Positions 17,473-25,612 of a stretch of DNA of 64,000 bases are shown one piece after another. Made by a program: the position numbers and the translations under genes. Numbering within the stretch: the stretch's first letter is position 1; each line of letters opens with the position of its first letter. The DNA comes from Humitalea rosea (GTDB lineage: Bacteria; Pseudomonadota; Alphaproteobacteria; Acetobacterales; Acetobacteraceae), in contig NZ_QKYU01000006.1 in the NCBI RefSeq assembly GCF_003253705.1, positions 108,153 through 172,152 on the forward strand. Direction: 5' to 3'. The notes below the pieces were generated by a model. That model was not told where the DNA came from. It worked only from the letters and a program-made list of their open reading frames with translations, and did not search any database.

Positions 17473-18261
17473 TCAGCGCCCCATGAACTGCGGCGGGCGC
17501 CGTTCGGCCATGGCACGCCGGCCCTCATCGAAATCCTCCATCTGGCGCTGCCAGCTCTGCTGCTGGAATTCGCGTTCCGTCGCCGTCTCGAAGGCATCGG
17601 CGAGGCCGCGGCGGAGCGAGGCGCGCAGCCCCTGCACGGCGGCCGGGGAGGAGGTCGCGATCTCCCGGCCCAGATCCTGTGCTGCGGACAGCACCTCATC
17701 CTGCGGCGCCAGCGTGTCGACGAGGTTGATCCGCAGCGCCTCCTCACCGCCGATGCGGCGGCCGGTGTAGAACAGCAGTGCGGCCTGCTGCTCGCCGATC
17801 AGCCGTGGCAGCGTCATCGACAAGCCAAAGCCAGGGTGAAAGCCAAGCCGGGTGAAATTGGCCGAGAAGCGCGCCTCCGCGCAGGCCACGCGGAAATCCG
17901 CGACGAGCGACAGGCCGAGGCCGGCGCCGATCGCGGCCCCCTGCACCGCGGCGATCATCGGCTTGCGGGTTCGGAACAGCCGTGCCGCCTCGACATACAG
18001 GGTGCGGCCGGGCTCGCCCTCGGGCGACGCCAGCCCGCCGGAATCACCGCCCGAAAAATCCGCACCCGCGCAGAAGTGCCGGCCCGCCCCCGTCATCACC
18101 ACGGCGCGGCAGTCTGCATCCCGGTCCAGCGCCTCAAGCCGTTCCGCCAGCGCCACCACCAGCGCGCGGGTGATGTGATTGTTGGGCGGCCGGTCCCAGG
18201 TCAGCGTCACGACGGGGCCGTCGCGGCCTTCGGTCAGCATGTCGGGGGGCGGTGTGGCCAA
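17473..18261 (-). CDS. Crotonase-family protein lacking the hydratase glutamates
   Basis: About 262 residues of crotonase fold. The oxyanion-hole blocks are present (GRHFCAGADFSG and AAIGAGLGLSLVADFRVA). The segment that normally carries the first catalytic glutamate reads SANFTRLGFHPGFGLS, with neither hydratase glutamate. Hydration is therefore unlikely; isomerase, thioesterase, lyase or decarboxylase chemistry is possible. A TTG at 18261 has AGAGGAT six bases upstream and gives MATPPPDMLTEG. The in-frame GTG at 18282 lacks a good site, so I chose the TTG. It is the first gene of the synthetase/dehydrogenase operon. Confidence 0.85.
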   Translation of the reverse strand: MATPPPDMLTEGRDGPVVTLTWDRPPNNHITRALVVALAERLEALDRDADCRAVVMTGAGRHFCAGADFSGGDSGGLASPEGEPGRTLYVEAARLFRTRKPMIAAVQGAAIGAGLGLSLVADFRVACAEARFSANFTRLGFHPGFGLSMTLPRLIGEQQAALLFYTGRRIGGEEALRINLVDTLAPQDEVLSAAQDLGREIATSSPAAVQGLRASLRRGLADAFETATEREFQQQSWQRQMEDFDEGRRAMAERRPPQFMGR

Positions 18262-18309
18262 AACGCGATCCTCTCGTGACACGGGCCGCTTGCGTGCCCC
18301 TCGTCCTTG

Positions 18310-18338
18310 GTCTTAATCTTGTTCGTACAAGATGACAA
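18310..18338 (-). promoter_or_regulatory. Putative promoter and GntR operator between crotonase operon and MmgE/PrpD gene
   Basis: On the minus strand TTGTCA (18338-18333) and TAAGAC (18315-18310) are 17 bases apart. The spacer contains the inverted repeat CTTGT-TCGT-ACAAG (plus-strand 18318-18331). The same TCTTGTACGnACAA core occurs in the same position within the spacer upstream of the UTRA-GntR gene at 20632. The site is 56 bases before the MmgE/PrpD ATG on the other strand and could control both directions. The -10 element is weak, so the promoter assignment is less sure than the operator. Confidence 0.5.
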
Positions 18339-18386
18339 CGGACCCGGATCATGCTCGGATCACGGTGTCCCGGAGAGGAAAAGCCC

Positions 18387-19808
18387 ATGGATATGCCCGT
18401 CCTCGACGCCCCGGCCACCACCGCCGTTGGTCCAACCCGTACCCTGGCGAATTTCATCGCGGGGCTCTCCCTGGGCAAGGTCGATGCGGTCGCCCGCCAT
18501 GCCGCGCGGCGGCACCTGATCGACACGCTCGGCGCCATGATCGCCGGGGCGACGCAGGATGCGACCCGCTCGGTGGAGCGCGCGCTGGACCTCGCCGGGG
18601 TGATGCCGGGGCTGATCCCCATGGCGGGGGTGGAGCGCCGGTATGACGTCCTCTCGGCCGCCTATATCGGCGGCACCGCGAGCCATGGGCTTGAGCTGGA
18701 TGACGGCTACCGCGCCGGATCGGTCCATCCCGGCGGGGTGGTCGTGCCGGCGGCACTCGCCCTCGGTGCCGCCCGTCACAGCTCCGGCGAGGCGCTGCTG
18801 CTCGCTGTCATCGCCGGCTACGAGACGGCCTGCCGGATCTCGGCGGCCAGCCATCCGCGCGCGCGCTGGCGCGGCTTCCACAATACCGGCACGGCGGGCG
18901 TCTTCGCCTCCGCCGCCACGGGCAGTGTGCTGATGGGCTTCGATGCGGACCAGGTGGAGAATGCGCTGGGCACCGCGGCCTCCTCCGCCGCGGGGTTGTT
19001 CACCTTCCTGGCCGGCGGCGATGTGAAGCGCACCCATTCGGGCCATGCCGCTCGCGAGGGCGTGATGGCCGCGCTGCTGACCGAGGCGGGTCTCTCCGCC
19101 CCGCGCGGCGCGCTGGAGCTGAAGGAGGGTTACTTCAACGCCTATGCCGGCGGCGACACCGGCGAGGTGGACTACCGCCGCCTCGACCTCATGGCAGCCG
19201 GCGGCCCCGGGCTGCATTCGCCCTTCGCCGTCGCCAATTGCTACATGAAGCCGCATGCCTGCTGCCGGCACATCCACGCCGCCATCGATGCGGTGGTGGA
19301 CATCGTCACCGCCGAGGATCTGGCGGCGGCGCAGGTGGAGCGCGTCGAGATCGGCACCTATGCCGTCGCCGCCTCCCACGCCGCGGTGGGCTGGAGCGAG
19401 ATGACCACGGCGCAGATGAGCTTCCCCTTCGTCATCGCCACCGCCCTGCTGCGGCGGCGCGCCAGCATTGCGGATTTCGGCGCGGCGGAACGCGCCGATC
19501 CGGCGGTCCTGGCCTTGACCGGACGCGTGCATGCCGGCGTGGATGCCGAATGCGAGGCCGCCTATCCGCGCCTGCGTGCGGCGAAGGTCGTCGTGACCAC
19601 GCGCGACGGCCGCCGCTTCGACCGGCATGTGACGGAGCCCTATGGCTCCGCCGCCAATCCCTTGAGCGATGCGGCCGTGGCCACGAAGTTCATGGAGCTG
19701 GCCGCGCCGCGGCTTGGCGAGACCCGTGCAGGCAAGGTCCTGGAGACGCTCTGGGCGGTGGACGGCCTGGCGGATGTCGCCCCCTTGGCCGAGGCGCTGG
19801 CGGCGTGA
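18387..19808 (+). CDS. MmgE/PrpD-family protein (second of two)
   Basis: A 473-residue MmgE/PrpD protein that aligns by eye with the one at 5606 in overall blocks: helical start with RRHLIDTLGAMIAGA, SHGLELDDGYR, VHPGGVVVPAALALG, NTGTAGVFASAATG and the active-site region YMKPHACCRHIHAAID. The family includes 2-methylcitrate dehydratase, cis-aconitate decarboxylase and imino-acid epimerases, so substrate is open. The ATG at 18387 follows GGAGAGGAA. It is divergent from the acyl-CoA operon and convergent with the UTRA-GntR gene, and its upstream region holds the shared operator. Confidence 0.87.
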   Translation: MDMPVLDAPATTAVGPTRTLANFIAGLSLGKVDAVARHAARRHLIDTLGAMIAGATQDATRSVERALDLAGVMPGLIPMAGVERRYDVLSAAYIGGTASHGLELDDGYRAGSVHPGGVVVPAALALGAARHSSGEALLLAVIAGYETACRISAASHPRARWRGFHNTGTAGVFASAATGSVLMGFDADQVENALGTAASSAAGLFTFLAGGDVKRTHSGHAAREGVMAALLTEAGLSAPRGALELKEGYFNAYAGGDTGEVDYRRLDLMAAGGPGLHSPFAVANCYMKPHACCRHIHAAIDAVVDIVTAEDLAAAQVERVEIGTYAVAASHAAVGWSEMTTAQMSFPFVIATALLRRRASIADFGAAERADPAVLALTGRVHAGVDAECEAAYPRLRAAKVVVTTRDGRRFDRHVTEPYGSAANPLSDAAVATKFMELAAPRLGETRAGKVLETLWAVDGLADVAPLAEALAA

Positions 19809-19825
19809 TCCAGGCTGTGCCCGGC

Positions 19826-20632
19826 TCAGCCCTCCTCGGGCGGGCCGAGGCGCAGCGAATAGACGAATTCCTCGGCCGATGCGTGGACATTGGTCGTCGC
19901 CTCGATCATCCGCCCGCCGGCAGCCAGGAACTGCCGGCGGATGAACAGCCCCGGGGACCCGATCGGAACGCCGAGCGCCTCGGCCTGGTGCATATCGAGG
20001 GCGATGGCCGAAATGTTCTGCGTCACCACCTCGACGGCGATGCCGAGCTGCCGCCGGATCAGGCGGTAGGCGGGGGTGCTGGCGAGATCGGGCATGTTGG
20101 CGACCGCGGCGAATTCCTCGGCGATGTAGAGGTCGCAGATCGAGATCTGCGCATCCGATTCCGCATCGCGGCGCATCCCGGCGACATGGCGCCAGGCCGA
20201 ACCCGCCGCGCAGCCGATGCGCTTGGCGAGCGCGCCATCGGCCACCAGCGGCGCACGCGAGCGGATGTCCAGCCGCGTGCGCATCGAATAGCCCATCACC
20301 TCCGTCGCCGAGCGTACCGCGAGCACATACTGGCCGCGCGGCTGGTCGGAGATGACGCGCGTGCCGACGCCTTGCGCCCCGGCCACCAGGCCCAGCTCAC
20401 CCAGCCGGCGCAGGGCCTGGCGCACGGTCGAACGGCTGACGCCGAAGCGCAGGCAAAGATCCTGCTCGCTGGGCAGCAGCGAGCCGATCGGGCGCTGCCC
20501 TTCAAGGATCTCCGTCGCCACGGCTGTGGCGACGCTCGCATACCGGGGCTGGGTTCCGGCGAGAAGCAGGGCGGCATCGGCGGCGGCTGAGGAGGGCCGC
20601 GGCTGTTGGTCGATGGCGCGCGGTCGCGACAT
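19826..20632 (-). CDS. GntR-family regulator, HutC/UTRA subfamily
   Basis: A 268-residue regulator. The winged helix spans about residues 28-95 (YASVATAVATEILEG, GSLLPSEQDLCLRFGVSRST, RQALRRLGELGLV). The UTRA ligand-binding domain follows (RHVAGMRRD, ISICDLYIAEEFA, QNISAIALD, SPGLFIRRQFLAAGGRMIE). I chose the ATG at 20632, which has CCCGGAG upstream. The further in-frame ATG at 20686 would run through the operator and promoter. UTRA regulators usually bind palindromes with GT and AC half-sites; the TTGTACGTACAA at its own promoter fits autoregulation. Confidence 0.9.
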   Translation of the reverse strand: MSRPRAIDQQPRPSSAAADAALLLAGTQPRYASVATAVATEILEGQRPIGSLLPSEQDLCLRFGVSRSTVRQALRRLGELGLVAGAQGVGTRVISDQPRGQYVLAVRSATEVMGYSMRTRLDIRSRAPLVADGALAKRIGCAAGSAWRHVAGMRRDAESDAQISICDLYIAEEFAAVANMPDLASTPAYRLIRRQLGIAVEVVTQNISAIALDMHQAEALGVPIGSPGLFIRRQFLAAGGRMIEATTNVHASAEEFVYSLRLGPPEEG

Positions 20633-20657
20633 GGTCGTTGACTCCGGGTTACCAAAC

Positions 20658-20686
20658 CTTATGGTGTTGTACGTACAAGAAAACAA
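20658..20686 (-). promoter_or_regulatory. Putative autoregulated promoter with perfect TTGTACGTACAA operator
   Basis: On the minus strand TTGTTT (20686-20681) and CATAAG (20663-20658) are 17 bases apart, with transcription expected to start near 20651 and a GGAG-containing leader of about 19 bases. The spacer carries TTGTACGTACAA (20667-20678), a perfect 12-bp palindrome extended by one more pair at its right flank only imperfectly. The same palindrome is 57 bases upstream of the divergent Bug receptor start at 20735, so both genes are probably controlled together. Confidence 0.6.
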
Positions 20687-20734
20687 GAAGGCCTGCCTTA
20701 CCGGGCTGTGCCTCCCACCCCCCGAGGAGATGTC

Positions 20735-21721
20735 GTGACGTTACCAATCCTCCGCCGCGCCGCCATCCAGGCCGGCGCCGCCGGTCTGCTCGGCGCCGTG
20801 GGCGCGCGCGCCTCACGCGCCAGCGACATCGCCTGGCCGAGCCAGGCCATTCGCCTTGTGGTGCCTTACACGCCTGGCGGCAGCAATGACGCGGTCGCCC
20901 GGCCCATCGCCGAGAAATTGCAGGACGTCTTCGGCCGCACCGTGGTGGTGGAGAACCGGCCGGGCGCGACCGGCGCCATCGGCGCGGCTGTCGTCGCCAA
21001 TGCGCCGGCGGATGGGCACACGCTGCTGCTCGCCTCATCCTCCTTCGCCACCGCCTCGACCATGCGCCGCACCACCTTCGATGCGATCGAGAGCTTCGAT
21101 CCGGTCGCGAGCATTTGCGATGCCCCCATGCTGGTGGTGACCAAGCCGGGCGGCTTCACCGACATCCGCGCGCTGGTGGCCTTCGCGAAGGCCAATCCAG
21201 GCCGCCTGCAATATGGCATGGCCGGGATGGGCGGCATTGGCTACTTCACCCAGGAGCTGTTCAACCGCACCGCGGAGCTGCGGATGGAGGCCATTCCCTA
21301 TTCCGGGATCGGCCCCGCCTCGATCGACCTTGTGGCCGGGCGTATCGACTTCCTGATGACCACCCTTGCTTCGGTGCGCGGGCTGGTGGAAGCGGGCACC
21401 GTGAAGGTGATCGCGGTCAGCAGCCCGACGCGCGCGCCCGCGATGCCGGATGTGCCGACGATCAAGGAAGTCCTCGGCGTGGATTTCGGCGTCAATGTCT
21501 GGTGGGGCATTCTGGCGCCGCGCGGCATCCCGGCAGGCGTGCGCGAGCGCCTGAACGTCGAGATCACCCGCGCTGCGGCCTCAGACTCCTATACTCGCTT
21601 CCTTGCGGCCGATGGCGCCAAACCCGCTCCCTCCAGCGTCGCGGAATTCAGCCAGATGGTGCGTGAGGATATCCTGCGCTGGCGGCATCTGGCCAATGAA
21701 GTGGGCATCCAGGCGAACTGA
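20735..21721 (+). CDS. Bug/TctC-family receptor (cluster 3, divergent from UTRA-GntR)
   Basis: A 328-residue Bug-family solute-binding protein. The signal region has LRRAAIQAGAAGLLGAVGA, and the mature start is WPSQAIRLVVPYTPGGSNDA. Other conserved parts are VVVENRPGATGAIG and ADGHTLLLASS. The usual VPYRG block reads IPYSGIGPAS. Translation most likely starts at the GTG at 20735, with GAGGAG at 20724-20729; an in-frame ATG at 20708 lacks a good site. The gene is divergent from the UTRA regulator and shares its operator. A hairpin just after the stop probably ends transcription. Confidence 0.9.
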   Translation: MTLPILRRAAIQAGAAGLLGAVGARASRASDIAWPSQAIRLVVPYTPGGSNDAVARPIAEKLQDVFGRTVVVENRPGATGAIGAAVVANAPADGHTLLLASSSFATASTMRRTTFDAIESFDPVASICDAPMLVVTKPGGFTDIRALVAFAKANPGRLQYGMAGMGGIGYFTQELFNRTAELRMEAIPYSGIGPASIDLVAGRIDFLMTTLASVRGLVEAGTVKVIAVSSPTRAPAMPDVPTIKEVLGVDFGVNVWWGILAPRGIPAGVRERLNVEITRAAASDSYTRFLAADGAKPAPSSVAEFSQMVREDILRWRHLANEVGIQAN

Positions 21722-21722
21722 G

Positions 21723-21750
21723 TGGCGCCTGGGCGGCGCCATGCCTTTCT
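21723..21750 (+). terminator. Hairpin terminator after the Bug receptor gene
   Basis: TGGCGCC (21723-21729) and GGCGCCA (21735-21741) form a perfect 7-bp stem with a TGGGC loop, starting right after the TGA. It is followed by TGCCTTTCT, a weak T-rich tail. The rest of the 213-base gap up to the Ldh-family gene has no gene I can support. Confidence 0.5.
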
Positions 21751-21934
21751 CCAGGCCGACGCCTGGCCTCGGCGACTGAAGCCGCCTGAACGGCAAATGA
21801 CATCCGACGCTTGAGCCCAACAACTACGGCTCGGCCCCCCTGACTCGCGCGATCCGCTAGGCCATGGTGCCTCCGACGGGCAGGCCGGCCGCGTGAATGC
21901 GGGCAGGCGTGCCGTAGCGGAGGAAGAACGACCC

Positions 21935-23047
21935 ATGGATGGCAAACCCAACGCCCCCGGCACGGTGATGGCGCGTGCGGAGGATGTCCGCGCCCAGATC
22001 CACAGCATCCTGCTCGCCTGGGGCATGGCGGCCGACCTCGCGGAGACCACCACCGATGCGATGGTCGAGACCGACCTGCTCGGCGTCGATTCCCACGGCA
22101 TCTCCATGCTGATGGGCTATGAGACGCATTGGCGCGCGGGCAAGCTCGACCTGACCGCCCGGCCGAAGGTGGTGCGGGAGACGCCCTGCATGGCGCTGCT
22201 GGATGCCGGCGCCGGGCTTGGCCATCCGGTCTCGACGATGGCCATGACCATGGCGGTGGATAAGGCGCTTCAGGTCGGCATGGCGGTGGTGGGGGTGCGC
22301 AACTCGCATCATTTCGGTGCCGCCGGGGTCTATGCGCGGATCGCGGCGCGCCGTGGCGCCATCGGCATGGTCACCAGCGCGACCCGTGGCGTCGCGATGG
22401 TGCCGACCAATGCCGGCGTGCCGGTGCTCGGCACCAACCCGATCGCTTTCGCGGCACCGACGCAGCGCAACCTGCCCTTCGTGCTGGACATGGCGACGAC
22501 GACCGTCGCCTCGGGCAAGGTCAAGGTGTACCATTTGAACGACAAGCCGCTGCCGGATGGCTGGGTGGTGGATGGGCAGGGCCGCTCCATCACCGACCCG
22601 CATGAGGCGCACAGGCAGGTCACGGCGCGGCCCGAGGGCGGGATCACCCCGCTCGGCGGCACTGCCGATATGGCCAGCCACAAGGGCTACGGTCTGGCCA
22701 TGATGGCGCATATCCTCGGCGGCACGCTGACCGGCGCCTCCTTCTCGCCAATCCGCAACCGTACCCAGACGGGGACTGCGCCGGATGATCTCGGCCATTT
22801 CTTCATGGCGATCGATCCCCGCGCGTTTCGTGACGAGGGCGCGTTCGAGGCGGATCTGAATGATGTCATCGACGAACTCCACGCGACGCCGCCGGCCCAG
22901 CCCGGCGGCAAGGTGCTGGTCGCCGGCGACCCGGAGGAAGCCGCGCGGATACGGCGGCTGAAGGACGGCATTCCAATTCCCGCGATGCTCGGCGCCCAGC
23001 TTCGCGAGATCTGCGACCGTTGCGGCGTGCCCTTCCTGCTCGGCTGA
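21935..23047 (+). CDS. Ldh/MDH-family NAD(P)-dependent oxidoreductase (malate/L-lactate/ureidoglycolate dehydrogenase type)
   Basis: A 370-residue type II malate/L-lactate dehydrogenase family protein. VDSHGISM places the conserved histidine at residue 54. NSHHFGAAGVYA, PTNAGVPVLGTNPIAFA and DMATTTVASGKVKVY are typical blocks, and SHKGYGLAMM lies late in the protein. These enzymes reduce or oxidise 2-keto and 2-hydroxy acids with NAD(P) bound in an unusual non-Rossmann fold. The ATG at 21935 follows GCGGAGGAAG. It is 21 bases before the V4R-domain gene, probably one transcript. The specific 2-hydroxy acid is unknown. Confidence 0.9.
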   Translation: MDGKPNAPGTVMARAEDVRAQIHSILLAWGMAADLAETTTDAMVETDLLGVDSHGISMLMGYETHWRAGKLDLTARPKVVRETPCMALLDAGAGLGHPVSTMAMTMAVDKALQVGMAVVGVRNSHHFGAAGVYARIAARRGAIGMVTSATRGVAMVPTNAGVPVLGTNPIAFAAPTQRNLPFVLDMATTTVASGKVKVYHLNDKPLPDGWVVDGQGRSITDPHEAHRQVTARPEGGITPLGGTADMASHKGYGLAMMAHILGGTLTGASFSPIRNRTQTGTAPDDLGHFFMAIDPRAFRDEGAFEADLNDVIDELHATPPAQPGGKVLVAGDPEEAARIRRLKDGIPIPAMLGAQLREICDRCGVPFLLG

Positions 23048-23068
23048 TTTTTTTCGGAGGCGCATACC

Positions 23069-23602
23069 ATGGCTCAGCCGCAAGTTCCGATCGACGTGGA
23101 CCCTGAAACCGGCATCTGGCGCACCGATGGCCTGCCGATGATCTATCTGCCGCGTCACTTCCTGGTGAACATGCAAAAGGGCGTCGAGGCCGCCATCGGG
23201 GCCGAGGCGTATCGCGACATGCTGTACGGCTCCAGCGATCTCTCCGCCCTGCAATGGTGCCGGGAGGAGGCGAAGACCCATGGGCTGACGCCGGTCGAGA
23301 CCTTCCGGCACTACCTCAAACGGCTGTCGCAGCGCGGCTATGGCCTGTTGGACATCACCGCGTTGGACGAGGCGGCCGGGACCGCCACCATCACCGTGCG
23401 CAACTCCGCCTTCGCGCTTGGCTATGGCTCGGAGACGGGGCGGCCTGTCTGCTACGTGTTCGAGGGCAGCTTCGCCGGCGGCATGCGCTACGTGCTGGAG
23501 AAGGCCGGGCGGGACGGGGAGCCGCGATGCCGTGAGGTGGCCTGCGCCGCCGATGGCCATCCCGAATGCCGGTTTGAACTGCGCTGCGACGCGGTGGCCT
23601 GA
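23069..23602 (+). CDS. Stand-alone V4R (4-vinyl reductase) domain protein
   Basis: A 177-residue soluble protein. Its C-terminal half matches the V4R fold: SAFALGYGSETGRPVCYVFEGSF cannot be quoted in full, but it spans about residues 113-135. A cysteine/histidine motif follows with Cys154, Cys159, His164 and Cys167 (REVACAADGHPECRFEL). V4R domains are predicted small-molecule sensors or carriers with a metal site, found in XylR/DmpR-type activators and in bacteriochlorophyll BchJ. Here there is no DNA-binding or output domain. GGAGG precedes the ATG. It sits between a dehydrogenase and a Bug receptor gene, so it may bind or deliver the pathway substrate. Confidence 0.7.
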   Translation: MAQPQVPIDVDPETGIWRTDGLPMIYLPRHFLVNMQKGVEAAIGAEAYRDMLYGSSDLSALQWCREEAKTHGLTPVETFRHYLKRLSQRGYGLLDITALDEAAGTATITVRNSAFALGYGSETGRPVCYVFEGSFAGGMRYVLEKAGRDGEPRCREVACAADGHPECRFELRCDAVA

Positions 23603-23626
23603 CGCCGCCTGCCTCCTTGCCATGCA

Positions 23627-23658
23627 CCGTCCCGCCTCTTGCCGGGCTGGCGGGACGG
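23627..23658 (+). terminator. Ten-base-pair hairpin between V4R and Bug genes
   Basis: CCGTCCCGCC (23627-23636) and GGCGGGACGG (23649-23658) are perfect inverted arms with a 12-base loop, 24 bases after the V4R stop. No T-run follows, so it may be a weak or Rho-assisted terminator, or an RNA-stability element inside a longer transcript. Confidence 0.4.
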
Positions 23659-23716
23659 CGCAAGGGTGGCCCCCTCGCATCAGCCGGCAAGGCTGGGCAC
23701 CAGAGGGAGACGCACC

Positions 23717-24727
23717 ATGGTCCGGACCATACACGCCGCCACATCGGCAGGACTCGTTCGCCGCAGAGCGCTCGGAGCCGGGGCGCTGGCCCTCGCCACC
23801 CTGGGCGCACCGGTCGCCTGGGCCGCGGGCTACCCCGACCGCCCCATCCGCCTCGTGGTGCCGTTCCCGCCCGGCGGCACCGTCGATGTCACCGCGCGGC
23901 TGATCGTCGGCAAGGTGACGGAACTGCTCGGCGGCGCCTCCATCGTCATCGAGAACGTGCCGGGCGCGGGCGGCAATGTCGGCACGCAGCGCGTGGCGCA
24001 TGCGGCGGCGGATGGCTACACGCTGCTGTTCACCGCCCCCAACCTCACCATCAACCCGAGCCTGATGGCCAATAGCGGCTTCGATGCCGAGAAGGATTTC
24101 GTGCCGGTCTCGCTGGTCGCGCAGATCCCGGAATTGCTGATCAGCCCGCTCTCGGCCCCTTTCACGACCTTCCCCGAATTCGTCGCCTATGCCCGCGCCA
24201 ACCCGGGCAAGCTCAGTTATTCCTCGGCCGGGGTCGGCTCGCATCCGCATGTGACCATGGAACTGATGCTGCACCGGCTGGGGCTGGATGTGCTGCATGT
24301 GCCCTATCGCGGCGCCGCGCCGGCGCTGACCGATCTGATCGCCGGGCGGGTGGTGCTGAAGCTGGACAGCCTCGCCACCTCCGCCCCGCATCTGGGCGCC
24401 GGCACCATCCGCGCCATCGGCGTCGCCAGCGCCCAGCGCCTGGCGCAACTGCCCGATGTTCCGACCATCGCCGAGATGGGGCTGCCGGGTTTCGAGGGCA
24501 TCCTGTGGATGGGGGTGGTGACGCCGACCGGCACCCCGCCCGAGGTCGTGGCCACGCTGTCGCGCGCGCTGATCGCCGCGGCGCATGCCCCCGAGGTGGT
24601 GGCGCATCTCGCAGCCTCCGGCGTCGAGGCCGTCGGCACCACGCCCGAAGCCTTCCGCGACATCATCGCCCGCGAGATCCCGCAGTGGCGCCAGGTCATC
24701 CGTGACGCCAACATCCGAGCCGAGTGA
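23717..24727 (+). CDS. Bug/TctC-family receptor (cluster 4)
   Basis: A 336-residue Bug receptor. Signal: LVRRRALGAGALALATLGAP ending PVAWA. Mature part: YPDRPIRLVVPFPPGGTVDV, VIENVPGAGGNVG, ADGYTLLFTAPN and LHVPYRGAAPALT. The ATG at 23717 has AGAGGGAG ten bases upstream; the open frame extending further upstream is not supported. It is ten bases upstream of the PDC-lactonase-like amidohydrolase gene, so the two are likely co-transcribed. That pairing suggests a pyrone- or aromatic-derived carboxylate ligand, by inference. Confidence 0.92.
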   Translation: MVRTIHAATSAGLVRRRALGAGALALATLGAPVAWAAGYPDRPIRLVVPFPPGGTVDVTARLIVGKVTELLGGASIVIENVPGAGGNVGTQRVAHAAADGYTLLFTAPNLTINPSLMANSGFDAEKDFVPVSLVAQIPELLISPLSAPFTTFPEFVAYARANPGKLSYSSAGVGSHPHVTMELMLHRLGLDVLHVPYRGAAPALTDLIAGRVVLKLDSLATSAPHLGAGTIRAIGVASAQRLAQLPDVPTIAEMGLPGFEGILWMGVVTPTGTPPEVVATLSRALIAAAHAPEVVAHLAASGVEAVGTTPEAFRDIIAREIPQWRQVIRDANIRAE

Positions 24728-24737
24728 GACCAGACCC

Positions 24738-25604
24738 ATGCCGCCACTGACCCCGCCGCCCGACCGCCACCCAAAGACGCCAAAACTGGTCTGCCCGCCG
24801 GGGTCGGTGGATTGCCAGGTCCATCTGTTCGGCCCGGCCGCCGAATATCCCTTCGATCCGGGCAGCAAATACATCTCCGAGGATGCGCTGCCCGAGGACA
24901 GCATCGCGATGCAGGACGCGCTCGGCCTGTCTTACGCCGTCATCGTCAGCGGCGGCGGCTATGGCATGGACACGCGGCACCTGGAGGATACGCTGAAGCG
25001 TTTCCCTGACAGGTTCCGGGGCGTGGCGCTGCTGCCGCCGGGCACGACGCAGGCGGAGATGGCGCGACTGCACACGCTCGGCGTGCGCGGGCTGCGCTTC
25101 GTCAGCCCGCATCACGGCACGCATCTGCCGCATCTGTCCGAGACGATGGCGGCGATGGCGGCGGAGCTGGGCTGGGTGGTGCAGTTCTACCCCTCGACCC
25201 AGGATCTTGTGGACTTCGCCGACCGGCTGATGGCGCTGCCCGGGCCGGTGGTGCTCGACCATTTTGGCGCGGTGCCGGCGGCGGGGGGGATCGACCAGCC
25301 CGCCTTCAAGACCATGCTGCGCATGCTGGACAGCGGCCGGGTCTGGGTGCGGCTGTCGGGGCCGATGCGCTGCACCAAGGAGGATTTCCCCTATCCCTCG
25401 GTCGCGCCCATGGCCCGCGCGCTGGTCGCGCATGCGCCGGAGCGGCTGGTCTGGGGCTCCGACTGGCCACATGTGAACATGCAGGGGCGGGTGATGCCGA
25501 ATGATGGCGACCTGCTCGACCAGATGCTCGACTGGGCGCCGGAGGAGGGGGTGCGGAACCGCATCCTCTCGGACAATGCGCGCGCGCTTTACGACCTGCC
25601 TTAA
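24738..25604 (+). CDS. Amidohydrolase-2 family, 2-pyrone-4,6-dicarboxylate lactonase (LigI)-like
   Basis: A 288-residue TIM-barrel amidohydrolase. The N-terminus SVDCQVHLFGPAAEYPF corresponds to the DxHxH-type opening strand of the family, although the first metal-motif position here reads DCQVH. FRGVALLPPG, GVRGLRFVS, VVLDHFGAVPA and the C-terminal VWGSDWPH (catalytic Asp) are present. LigI-like enzymes hydrolyse pyrone lactones or related cyclic esters, often without a tightly bound metal. No obvious ribosome-binding site precedes the ATG at 24738, so coupling to the receptor gene ten bases upstream is likely. It is convergent with the AroE-like gene. Confidence 0.85.
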   Translation: MPPLTPPPDRHPKTPKLVCPPGSVDCQVHLFGPAAEYPFDPGSKYISEDALPEDSIAMQDALGLSYAVIVSGGGYGMDTRHLEDTLKRFPDRFRGVALLPPGTTQAEMARLHTLGVRGLRFVSPHHGTHLPHLSETMAAMAAELGWVVQFYPSTQDLVDFADRLMALPGPVVLDHFGAVPAAGGIDQPAFKTMLRMLDSGRVWVRLSGPMRCTKEDFPYPSVAPMARALVAHAPERLVWGSDWPHVNMQGRVMPNDGDLLDQMLDWAPEEGVRNRILSDNARALYDLP

Positions 25605-25612
25605 CCGGCCGC

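Noticed and set aside
21857..24904. 1015-residue minus-strand open frame
   Set aside because: Antisense to four well-supported genes; composition is shadow-like with no recognisable domain.
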